A stretch of DNA of 20,232 nt from an uncultured Bacteroides sp. (GTDB taxonomy: Bacteria; Bacteroidota; Bacteroidia; Bacteroidales; Bacteroidaceae), in the NCBI GenBank assembly GCA_900546645.1, contig URDR01000056.1, forward strand, positions 1 to 20,232. The letters run 5' to 3'. Below, one piece after another: positions 1-6,741 of this stretch. How positions within the stretch are numbered: position 1 is the stretch's first letter; each line of letters begins with the position of its first letter. A program made the position numbers and the translations under genes. The notes under the pieces were generated by a model. That model worked only from the letters and a program-made list of their open reading frames with translations. It was not told the origin of the DNA and made no database searches.

Positions 1-760
1 AAGCCTTGACAAACTTGTTTTTGGCATGTGACATACAAACTTGATGTACAGTATCTTTAAACTGAGCTGATTTCAGCTCATCGCCGATAAATACATAAGC
101 ATTGTATCCGTCGGACATAATACTCTTCAATTCGGCGTCACCCAAAAAGTCTGTAAGTACCCCAAGACCGCGCGAGCCATTCTCATAGAAGAAAATAGCT
201 GTTTTCTGAGCCTTGCTGACCCGTACCATTCTTCTTTCAATAATGCGACCGGGAACCTTTGTCAAATCAGAAGGATGCTCTATCGCCTCTCCAGCCACGC
301 TCATCGTTTTATACCCGTCAGGACGATTGGATAAATCACGTTCTTTCTTGGAAGGCTCTTTTACTTCTCCAGATGGATTCTGATCAACCGAATCCGTGCA
401 AAGCGGATCATCCGTTCCGTCATAATCATCTTTCTCCTTGCTTCGGTCTGAATCACCCGTCTTAGCTTTAGATTTGATCTTTTGACGTCGATCACCAAAA
501 CGTTCTTGATTGGCATAATCAAGTCTTTCTTGAAGTGATTTTATCTTACGTTCAGCCGATTTACGAAGTTTATGCTCTTCTGAAAACCGATTTTCAAGGT
601 CAGCATGTCTCGATTCCATAGAAGACATCTTATCCTTCAGTTCCTTCATCTCAGCCATAAAATCCTCCAAAACAAGCTTCATGGCATCACTTGTCAACCG
701 AAGATTCTGATTCTGTTCAGCAAGGTATTGTATGTATCGGTCTTTCTGATTCTCTGCCAT
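1..760 (-). pseudogene. IS66-family transposase (TnpC-type), internally deleted, runs off left edge
   Basis: An open frame starts with ATG at 760 and stays open to the left edge (253 codons visible). Residues 1-75 are a charged, probably coiled-coil region, followed by the RFGDRRQK stretch typical of the IS66 N-terminal domain. Then comes the RPDGYKTM...VPGRIIERRMVRV stretch, which in the Bacteroides IS66 transposases I know precedes the zinc-binding and catalytic regions. Directly after residue 181 the frame continues with SKAQKTAIFFYENGSRG, a late part of the DDE domain, then SDGYNAY (catalytic-type D at 217) and a CMSHAKNKF motif. About 100 or more residues expected between these blocks, including the first catalytic Asp (the DET motif), are absent, yet the frame is kept. 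I infer a catalytically dead, internally deleted transposase. The size of the gap is from memory of the family, not measured. Confidence 0.8.
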
Positions 761-767
761 ACCTGCA

Positions 768-926
768 CTATTTATTAGAAAAATCCCTTAATGGGTTCCC
801 TTGTACCATTTCTGATTCTCCATGAGACAAGGCCTCGGTCTGGTACTGAAAGTAAAACCTTTCAAGATCTTCACTGCTATACACAAATTCTAAAATTTTT
901 GTTCGCAGCGAAGATAGAGTTTTCAA
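768..926 (-). pseudogene. Remnant of IS66 accessory protein (TnpA-type) N-terminus
   Basis: Upstream of the transposase a short frame, without an ATG (a TTG at 926-924 follows a stop), encodes 52 residues beginning LKTLSSLRTKILEF and continuing SSEDLERFYFQYQTEALSHGES. This resembles the N-terminus of the small accessory protein that precedes tnpB and tnpC in Bacteroides IS66 elements. After HGES the reading changes. In the next frame a KWYKGTH fragment follows, like the KWYKDTR motif normally found some 15-20 residues later in that family. I infer a small frame-shifting deletion. No tnpB-type gene lies between this remnant and the transposase (only 7 bp separate them), so the element has lost that gene too. 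Family assignment is by recall of sequence style. Confidence 0.6.
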
Positions 927-968
927 TTATGAGCCAATCTTTGACTGTTTACTATTTCATACCACTTA

Positions 969-1832
969 TTAAACCTTATATATTGATTTTCTAATAGGAA
1001 AGTTCTGTTTCACTATACTTTTAATCATAAAAATAATTCTTATTATTTTTCCACACTCCTTGATGTTCAGCTGGATTAAAAAGTAAAAAAACAAAAGGAA
1101 CAATCGTCTATACCCGAAAGATAGATTATAAGGATTTAAATGATATTTTTTACACACATAACAAAATGATTCTGTTCCTATTTTCCAAAGATATTCATTT
1201 TGAATTCGTCTATTTTCCACCTTATGGAGAAAAGAGAGATTGTTTAAATATTCAGTGCTATAGCCATTCAGGATTAATCTCTCAGAAATATCAAATTCCT
1301 CACTATACATAAAAATATTCTCATCAAACAAACCTATTTTAAGAAATACATCTGACTTAAAAAACATAAATGCACCTGATATGAAATGTATATGCTCATC
1401 AAAGTCTACTGTCTGACTTCCTTTAGGAGCGGTAACTTTACAGAAGAAAGACGGTGCCCCTCCATTTTGATGTATACCTATACAACCTATTTTTGAAGTT
1501 TCAGCTAGCTTCGATATAATCTTACCAAACACCGGTTCTGTAAATTCCACATCATTATTAATAAATAATACATAATCAGAAAGTTCACTCTTAAAGCCTA
1601 TATTATTAGATGCTCCAAAACCTGGGTTTGATGGATTAGGTATATAACCTACAGAGGTGGAATATTTCAGCTGTATCAAATCCCTAACATCACAATACTT
1701 TTCAGGAGAGTTATCAACAACTACTAATCTAGCGCAGTTTCCTATATCATTAAACTTAAAAAAAGACTTGATAAATAAATCCAACTCTAAGGTATCCGCT
1801 TTATAAGTTACAGTGACTACTAATAGTTTCAT
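969..1832 (-). CDS. Glycosyltransferase family 2 (rhamnosyltransferase-like)
   Basis: This 287-residue protein starts with the GT-A nucleotide-sugar-binding fold: LLVVTVTYKA at residues 3-12, VVVDNS at 37-42, and NPGFGASNNIGF at 69-80, a motif typical of WbbL-type GT2 enzymes. The metal-binding position is NND at 92-94 (FINNDVEF) where many GT2 enzymes have DxD; this variant is common in the rhamnosyltransferase-like branch. The C-terminus has a hydrophobic stretch (LFLLFFYFLIQL) that may bring the enzyme to the membrane. It should add a sugar to the growing lipid-linked repeat unit on the cytoplasmic side; donor and acceptor cannot be told. Its ATG lies inside the end of the polymerase gene (32-nt overlap), so the two are co-translated in one operon. 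It is the last polysaccharide gene before the IS remnant. Confidence 0.85.
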   Translation of the reverse strand: MKLLVVTVTYKADTLELDLFIKSFFKFNDIGNCARLVVVDNSPEKYCDVRDLIQLKYSTSVGYIPNPSNPGFGASNNIGFKSELSDYVLFINNDVEFTEPVFGKIISKLAETSKIGCIGIHQNGGAPSFFCKVTAPKGSQTVDFDEHIHFISGAFMFFKSDVFLKIGLFDENIFMYSEEFDISERLILNGYSTEYLNNLSFLHKVENRRIQNEYLWKIGTESFCYVCKKYHLNPYNLSFGYRRLFLLFFYFLIQLNIKECGKIIRIIFMIKSIVKQNFPIRKSIYKV

Positions 1833-3048
1833 TTCTTTTTACTTTATAATTCATATAATAGTAGGCTAGCAAAATAGCCCAAATAACAACTATATAATTT
1901 TTAAGCACAGCTGGAGGAGAGAATAAAACTGCTTGAAGAGATGTTATTATCAAGTAGCAAATAAATGGCAAATCTTTCGTTTTATCCCATAATAATCTAA
2001 GAGTAGCTTCATAAATAAGTATAGTAATACATAAAAACAAAATAAAAGCAAAGATACCATTGCGAGTCCCCATACCTATCAAAACAGAATGAGCTGGAAT
2101 CAAAGGGGTTCCAAAATTATCTACATAATCAAGAAGCTGATTTTCATCTCCATCAGATAAACGGTTTAAAATAAATGAGTACTTCAATTTATCATCTAAA
2201 GCCCAAGCTCCGTGCCCCCATAAAGGTGCATCCATAAAGGCTAAAAAACTTACATAAAAATCACTGCGAGCAGCCATAATAAGCATTAAACTGTTCGATG
2301 AATAATCAATCGCCTTCATCTGTTCTCTATTCTGATCACTCCCCCACTCTCCCGATTTAATATTGGGAACGTATATAAGTGCATAAAAAAGCTGAAAGGC
2401 AATCATCATAGGAATAAGTATTTTTACAACCTGCCACTTCGTTAACTTTTTCCTCCTTCTAAATAGAAAATATAAAATTAATGAAAGCATCATTGTAAAT
2501 CCACCTGTTCTACTTCCGAAAACCATCATCAAAATAGAGGAGGTAAAAAAGATTAATGCTACATTACGATTAATGCATTTGTTATTCAACAAAAATAAAA
2601 GACATATACCATTTGTAATTATTGGAACTGCATAAAATTTGAACCATACACTACTATCACCACTTTCAGAAAAGCCAAACTGATCCCCCAAAATTATTTG
2701 GGCCAAAATAAACCCTAATGGAATCATTAAAACGGAAGTCTTTTTCTGCACTATTTCATAGAGAAAGAATAATAATACAAACAACGATGTAAAAGTTATC
2801 ATCAAACCTTTTACCGCATTAAGGAAGGTATTTTGTAAAATCAATTCGGATATACATTGGCTTGCAATAAGGCAGAAAAACAAATTTCTTATTGTTCGTA
2901 TTAATCCAAAATCAATTGTATTAGACCACTTCCATAATTTAGGGATTTGAGTAAGAACAAAGAGTTCTGTTATAGATATAGAACCTACGATGTTAACTCT
3001 TAAATTCAATAAAACGACCCATAGCAAGAAGCAAACATTCCTATTCAT
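1801..3048 (-). CDS. wzy: O-antigen/capsule repeat-unit polymerase (Wzy-like)
   Basis: A 415-residue, very hydrophobic protein with about ten predicted membrane segments and one large soluble loop (around residues 225-315, containing NIKSGEWGSDQNREQM and WGHGAWALDDKLKY). A hydrophobic polytopic protein with one big periplasmic loop, next to a flippase and glycosyltransferases, is the usual mark of a Wzy polymerase, which joins repeat units at the periplasmic face. Sequence motifs in this family are weak, so the call rests on topology and context; an O-antigen ligase (WaaL-like) is the main alternative. The start overlaps the end of wzx by ATGA (3045-3048), showing translational coupling. Confidence 0.75.
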   Translation of the reverse strand: MNRNVCFLLWVVLLNLRVNIVGSISITELFVLTQIPKLWKWSNTIDFGLIRTIRNLFFCLIASQCISELILQNTFLNAVKGLMITFTSLFVLLFFLYEIVQKKTSVLMIPLGFILAQIILGDQFGFSESGDSSVWFKFYAVPIITNGICLLFLLNNKCINRNVALIFFTSSILMMVFGSRTGGFTMMLSLILYFLFRRRKKLTKWQVVKILIPMMIAFQLFYALIYVPNIKSGEWGSDQNREQMKAIDYSSNSLMLIMAARSDFYVSFLAFMDAPLWGHGAWALDDKLKYSFILNRLSDGDENQLLDYVDNFGTPLIPAHSVLIGMGTRNGIFAFILFLCITILIYEATLRLLWDKTKDLPFICYLIITSLQAVLFSPPAVLKNYIVVIWAILLAYYYMNYKVKRNETISSHCNL

Positions 3049-4568
3049 CGCACAAATACCGCTCTTATTCTTTGACTTACAAACATTTTCTCCTTATTGT
3101 TTATTCCAACAATGAATATTAACAAAAGGACAAACAGTACTAGACAAAACAGACCAATATAAAACGTCACTGACGAAATTAGTTCAAAGAATAAAAATGA
3201 CAACAATAGAATAGTACACCCTGGTAATATAATCTGTTTCGCATAATCTTTTAAAGATAATCCCATTAAACGTGTTAAATATTTAATTCTCAAGAAATGA
3301 GCAGCCATACCAATAAATAAATGCACCATAAAAACTGAATAGGGCTGGCATCCTAAACTTAAGCAAACATACGCAATAGGACAAATTAAAAGCATTGTAC
3401 CGCTGATAATTAATTGATATCTCTTATTCTTTCCTGTAGCATTCACTGCGTTGGTTATTGGATTTCCCAATGCATCAAATATAGATATTAGAAGCATAAG
3501 CCTCACAAAAACAGAAGTATATAGAGGAACTGATTTCAACCAAAGCATTAAAAGTACATCTATATAGCAATAAAGCGGAATAATTATTATCAACAAAACA
3601 TATAGTGTAAATCGGGAACTCAATAAAACCAAATTCTTAGTATATCCTATATCATTACCGGAATAGCTTTTTATTATCTGTGGATTTATTGCTGTCTGAA
3701 AACTCTGAGTAAATTTTATAGCAATGCCATTTACTTGTACCATTATTCCTCGAGCTGCATTAACAGAAGGTCCAAAAAATATATTCAATAAAATGTTTAT
3801 TCCATTTGAAAATAAAGCATAAGCTCCATCACCCAATAAGTTCCAACCTCCAAAATAAAAAATAGATTTAAACAAAGAACTATCAAACTTTACTAGTTTT
3901 TTTGTTTCTTCGAAATTATGCCAACAATACAAAACATATACAAACGACATAATTAGAGAAATAAAAAAATAGAGTAAAGTATAGGTTATAAGACGATCTT
4001 CTGGTATTATTTTCAATAAATAAACAACAAACAATTTCAGCATGGCCTCTATTATACCCATATAAGCAAAAGCACTCATTCGCTCGTGAGCAATTATAGA
4101 GGCATGAAAAGGAGTAAATAATATAGATATGAACAATGAAATAAGCGAAGTTTGAAACACAATCATACAAGCAAAAAAACGATTTGAAGGAATGCTCATC
4201 ACATTATATAATAAATACAATCCGATAGTTTCACAAAGCAGTAATACCAAAACAGCATCTACGAAATGTACTGCCAAGCAAGAAGAAAAGACTTTCCTCA
4301 AATTATGAACAGAACATTTATTTTTTCCAAGTTCATAATTTATAAAACGGGAAGTAGCGGTTGTCATTGACATATTCAAGAAACCAAACATAACGACAGC
4401 ACCTCCTACTACATTATATAAGCCATAATCGTCTATGCCCAAAGTCTCTAAAATTACTCTGCTTGTATACATAGACACAAGCATTATAAAAATCATCCTA
4501 AAATAAAGAAATACAGAATTTCTTATTAATGTTTTAGTATTTGTATGTCTTGCCATCTTATATCGCAT
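3045..4568 (-). CDS. wzx: Polysaccharide repeat-unit flippase (Wzx, MATE-like superfamily)
   Basis: A 507-residue protein with about 12-14 membrane segments. The N-terminal region LGIDDYGLYNVVGGAVVMFGFLNMSMTTATSRFINYELGK is very characteristic of Bacteroidales Wzx-type flippases of the MOP superfamily (pieces visible from residue 43 on). It should move undecaprenyl-linked repeat units across the inner membrane, delivering them to the polymerase encoded next. The ATG at 4568 is used here; a second in-frame ATG four codons on (MARHTN) is also possible. The gene begins 2 nt after the GT4 stop codon and overlaps the polymerase start by 4 nt. Confidence 0.9.
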   Translation of the reverse strand: MRYKMARHTNTKTLIRNSVFLYFRMIFIMLVSMYTSRVILETLGIDDYGLYNVVGGAVVMFGFLNMSMTTATSRFINYELGKNKCSVHNLRKVFSSCLAVHFVDAVLVLLLCETIGLYLLYNVMSIPSNRFFACMIVFQTSLISLFISILFTPFHASIIAHERMSAFAYMGIIEAMLKLFVVYLLKIIPEDRLITYTLLYFFISLIMSFVYVLYCWHNFEETKKLVKFDSSLFKSIFYFGGWNLLGDGAYALFSNGINILLNIFFGPSVNAARGIMVQVNGIAIKFTQSFQTAINPQIIKSYSGNDIGYTKNLVLLSSRFTLYVLLIIIIPLYCYIDVLLMLWLKSVPLYTSVFVRLMLLISIFDALGNPITNAVNATGKNKRYQLIISGTMLLICPIAYVCLSLGCQPYSVFMVHLFIGMAAHFLRIKYLTRLMGLSLKDYAKQIILPGCTILLLSFLFFELISSVTFYIGLFCLVLFVLLLIFIVGINNKEKMFVSQRIRAVFVR

Positions 4569-4570
4569 TA

Positions 4571-5608
4571 TTATTGTGAAATGGCTTTTCTACGATGACT
4601 ATGAAATTCATCCCAAAGTTTCTCCCAATCAAACGCTTGAAGATAAGAATCAATACCTTCTTTATCTATAACTATATTATCACATTTTTCTATTAGTTCA
4701 ATTAACTCCTTCTCTTGATCAGGAGAAAAAAAATTGACATACTTGTCAGAAAATTCACCTAAGCTACCTGCATTAGAAGAAAACACACGACAATGGTAAG
4801 ATAAAGCCTCTAATATAGGTAAGCCAAATCCTTCATACTTTGAAGGGAATATAAATGCTGCACAATTTCTATATAAGAAATCTAAAACACCATCTGAAAT
4901 CCAACCTGTATAAACAATCCTGTCTGACTTAATTATTTGATGACCTTTCCCACAAATAACCAATTTTCGCTTAGTCTTAGACTTCAAAAAAGAAGATATT
5001 AAAAAATCAATATTCTTATGTGGCGAACCTAAGCCTACATATAAAAAGAATGAATGTTTTGCTAATTCATTATAAGTTATAGGTTCACTCAGAGTCTGTA
5101 TTTTATTAATTCCCTCACGGACAACAATCGATTCTTTTTTATATATCCGTAATAAATCTTTTTGGGTGGTTTTTGACACAGAAATGACTTCATCCGCTCC
5201 TTTTAAAACCAACTTAAAAAACATCTTATTTTTATATGCTCGAAGCTTAGTTTTAAAGCTTACACTACCCCAAAAATCTTGCAATATAATAAACATTAAA
5301 TCGTGACATGTCACTATATGATTTACATCTCTTTTATGCCAAAATGGCCCTATTAAATCCCCTGAATGATAAATATCATACTTCTGTTTTGATAGCCAAA
5401 GCGAAAATTTTATATTATCTACAAAATTATGTCTCCTATACTTACACAATAAATGATTATAAGGAAATGACTCTATTTCATTATTCAATATAACACATAC
5501 ATTTTTAAATCCATAATGTCTTATATATCCTTTAATTAGCTCATAAGTATACCTAGAAATTCCACTAATCTTAGGAGTAATACTTCTACCATCAATTAGA
5601 ACTTGCAT
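4571..5608 (-). CDS. Glycosyltransferase family 4 (GT-B fold)
   Basis: A 345-residue GT-B enzyme. The N-terminus MQVLIDGRSITPKISGISRYTYEL matches GT4 enzymes that start with a nucleotide-binding fold and a GISRY loop. The C-terminal donor-binding domain begins at VGLGSPHKN (191-199), and the family signature FPSKYEGFGLPILEAL (254-269) carries the EX7E pair at E259 and E267. It is expected to add a sugar to the lipid-linked intermediate with retention of configuration; the sugar is unknown. It is the first structural gene of the cluster, 114 bp downstream of the upxY-like gene, with no UpxZ homologue in between. Base composition is markedly AT-rich, as in the other three polysaccharide genes. 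Confidence 0.9.
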   Translation of the reverse strand: MQVLIDGRSITPKISGISRYTYELIKGYIRHYGFKNVCVILNNEIESFPYNHLLCKYRRHNFVDNIKFSLWLSKQKYDIYHSGDLIGPFWHKRDVNHIVTCHDLMFIILQDFWGSVSFKTKLRAYKNKMFFKLVLKGADEVISVSKTTQKDLLRIYKKESIVVREGINKIQTLSEPITYNELAKHSFFLYVGLGSPHKNIDFLISSFLKSKTKRKLVICGKGHQIIKSDRIVYTGWISDGVLDFLYRNCAAFIFPSKYEGFGLPILEALSYHCRVFSSNAGSLGEFSDKYVNFFSPDQEKELIELIEKCDNIVIDKEGIDSYLQAFDWEKLWDEFHSHRRKAISQ

Positions 5609-5722
5609 ATCTTAATTATATAGTTAACATTCAGTTCAGGAAATACCTCTTTGACAAGTCAATTTTAAATACCCTAAACCTTTTTTTAATATTTTATCTT
5701 GAATTTCACGCTGACTGGCAAC
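5609..5722 (-). other. upxY-GT4 intergenic spacer with small palindrome
   Basis: This 114-bp AT-rich gap separates the antiterminator gene from the first glycosyltransferase. It has a 12-bp perfect palindrome TTGACAAGTCAA at 5651-5662 and an A/T run at 5682-5690, but no good Bacteroides promoter on the minus strand, so the glycosyltransferases probably depend on read-through from upxY. It marks the change from moderate-GC to AT-rich DNA. Confidence 0.4.
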
Positions 5723-6439
5723 TTATCTCACCACTTCTTCAAAATCTTCTTTATGCACGCCACGGATAGCCACGGCATAACCTCCGAAGTCGAAGACCAG
5801 CTGACGATCGCGGTCGATGCGAACGATATATCCTTCATATCCGGCAAAGGGACCAGTGAGCACACGCAGCTTCACATGCTCTCGCGCAAACTTCTCGAAG
5901 GGGTCTCGAAGGAAGGTGACTTGTTCGGGATGGGTCTTCATGACATTCATGAACGGCTGCATCACGGCATCTTCTATAGAGGCGGGACGAGCTTTGCAGC
6001 GGTCGTTTACCAAATGGTAATTGGGGAAATTTTGCTTCAGAAACTCCTGCAAATCCTTCACCGTACCTTGCAGAAAAACAAGACCGCACACGGTGGGTTC
6101 CAAGGTCTTCTTGACTCTGCGTTCGTTTTCCTTATCGCCGTATTGATAACGTAAAGACTGGTGAATAAAATAAGGTTGCGGATGGAGGGCGTTTTCTTCC
6201 TTTCCGTTATAAGTATCCAGCCATTTCTGCAAAGTCTTTGCTGCCTTATGCTGGAGATACAAATAACTCCATGAAGTGGGTTTCCGGGAAGTGTCTATTT
6301 TCTTTTTGTCCTGATAAGGGCGGGATATTCCTTCTACTTTCGAAGCCGATGTCTTTTCAGCCCCGATAACGTGGATGCCCTTTGGAAAGCGGTTGCTTTC
6401 ACTGGCTGTAGAAGGTGAATTCAAGCAATCCTGCGTCAT
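5723..6439 (-). CDS. upxY: UpxY-like transcription antiterminator (NusG paralogue)
   Basis: A 238-residue NusG-type protein. Residues 1-56 form a low-complexity polar N-terminal extension. A NGN-like domain follows from about W57 (WSYLYLQHKAAKTLQKWL) through VCGLVFLQG and a late QPFMNVMKTHPEQVTFL segment. A KOW domain closes the protein (190-236: VKLRVLTGPFAGYEGYIVRI...VFDFGGYAVAIRGVHKEDFEEV). In Bacteroides, UpxY proteins bind RNA polymerase in the leader of their own capsule operon and prevent premature termination. Position, as first gene of the cluster behind an invertible promoter, fits that role. The protein is longer and more diverged than the classical roughly 170-residue UpxY proteins, and no UpxZ gene (the usual partner inhibitor) follows. 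The ATG at 6439 follows AAAGAGAAA. Confidence 0.85.
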   Translation of the reverse strand: MTQDCLNSPSTASESNRFPKGIHVIGAEKTSASKVEGISRPYQDKKKIDTSRKPTSWSYLYLQHKAAKTLQKWLDTYNGKEENALHPQPYFIHQSLRYQYGDKENERRVKKTLEPTVCGLVFLQGTVKDLQEFLKQNFPNYHLVNDRCKARPASIEDAVMQPFMNVMKTHPEQVTFLRDPFEKFAREHVKLRVLTGPFAGYEGYIVRIDRDRQLVFDFGGYAVAIRGVHKEDFEEVVR

Positions 6440-6448
6440 TTTCTCTTT

Positions 6449-6520
6449 CTACTTTATGTCTGTCGTTGCTACGAAGCTTACTGTTTCGAAAAGCTTTGCC
6501 CGTACAGAGTTTGTGTTCAT
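6449..6520 (-). CDS. Possible 23-aa leader peptide (uORF) before upxY
   Basis: On the strand that would be transcribed in the ON state, an ATG at 6520 opens a 23-codon frame (MNTNSVRAKLFETVSF...TTDIK) ending in TAG at 6449, nine nt before the upxY start codon. Upstream of the ATG is an A-rich stretch (AAACAAGCAAAT), of the kind that often serves Bacteroides translation starts. Tight spacing suggests possible translational coupling or an attenuation role. It could equally be chance in a 120-nt leader; no homologue is recognised. Confidence 0.3.
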   Translation of the reverse strand: MNTNSVRAKLFETVSFVATTDIK

Positions 6521-6544
6521 ATTTGCTTGTTTTTAAACTCACTC

Positions 6545-6563
6545 TTATTAGAAGAGTGGCATT
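6545..6563 (+). repeat. Left inverted repeat of invertible promoter segment
   Basis: TTATTAGAAGAGTGGCATT here is the exact reverse complement of 6709-6727. The outward flank extends the similarity: CACTC at 6540-6544 matches the right copy if a 2-nt insertion is allowed. This copy also forms a short hairpin of its own (CACTCTT / AAGAGTG, loop ATTAG). Site-specific inversion between such repeats is the usual way Bacteroides turns capsule operons on and off. Confidence 0.8.
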
Positions 6564-6708
6564 CTCTACTAAATACATGACAATCCGTTACTTACGATTC
6601 GACAAACGGTGAATTTTCCGAATATCCAATCACACATTTACTTATTCCAAAAAGAAAACGAACGCCGAATCGCATGAAAATCAAATAATTTTTCTATCTT
6701 TGCAGGCA
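6564..6708. promoter_or_regulatory. Invertible promoter segment controlling the polysaccharide operon
   Basis: A 145-bp AT-rich segment lies between perfect 19-bp inverted repeats, upstream of upxY and beside a tyrosine recombinase gene. It contains one good -7 element, on the plus strand and close to the right repeat. The minus strand near the left repeat has no comparable element (the best is a TGTATTTAG stretch). Only after inversion would the promoter face upxY. The layout equals the phase-variable capsule promoters described in Bacteroides fragilis; the repeat sequence is not one I can assign to a known recombinase. Confidence 0.75.
6695..6702 (+). promoter_or_regulatory. Bacteroides -7 promoter element, pointing away from upxY (OFF)
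   Basis: TATCTTTG matches the Bacteroides consensus TAnnTTTG exactly. No clear TTTG is found at the -33 distance. The predicted transcription start is around 6709, the first base of the right inverted repeat, so RNA would begin with the hairpin sequence. In the present orientation it fires towards the 3' end of the recombinase gene, antisense to it. Confidence 0.6.
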
Positions 6709-6741
6709 AATGCCACTCTTCTAATAAAAGAGTGGCATTTT
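6708..6741 (+). terminator. Hairpin formed by the right inverted repeat (OFF-state terminator candidate)
   Basis: AAATGCCACTCTT (6708-6720) pairs with AAGAGTGGCATTT (6728-6740), a 13-bp perfect stem with a CTAATAA loop, followed by TTTTGTTT on the plus strand. It lies directly downstream of the outward-facing promoter element and would end or cap a very short transcript. Being nearly symmetric, it may also be the recombination site's own palindrome. Confidence 0.5.
6709..6727 (-). repeat. Right inverted repeat of invertible promoter segment
   Basis: AATGCCACTCTTCTAATAA is the reverse complement of the left copy, 19 of 19 matching. The two repeats enclose 145 bp (6564-6708). This copy lies inside a larger palindrome (6708-6740) that makes a strong hairpin. 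Confidence 0.8.

Larger units (their letters stand above)
1..960 (-). mobile_element. Degenerate IS66-like insertion sequence (partial)
   Basis: The element comprises the broken accessory-gene remnant and the internally deleted transposase, read leftwards and cut by the window edge. Its right boundary lies somewhere between the remnant (926) and the end of the glycosyltransferase gene (969). I could not recognise the terminal inverted repeat or a target duplication. It sits immediately downstream of the visible polysaccharide genes, a common place for IS debris in such loci. It is unlikely to move by itself. Confidence 0.65.

Noticed and set aside
259..465. Plus-strand open frame of 68 codons
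   Set aside because: It lies antisense within the IS66 transposase frame, whose protein sequence is clearly recognisable.
791..994. Plus-strand open frame of 67 codons
   Set aside because: It is antisense to the IS66 accessory remnant and runs into the glycosyltransferase 3' end; composition is not protein-like.
5651..5662. Palindrome TTGACAAGTCAA before the GT4 gene as a promoter or operator
   Set aside because: It is short and has no Bacteroides -7 box at a suitable distance; noted only as part of the spacer.
5699..6154. Plus-strand open frame of 151 codons opposite upxY
   Set aside because: It is the antisense shadow of the NusG-like gene; the minus-strand product has clear NGN and KOW domains.
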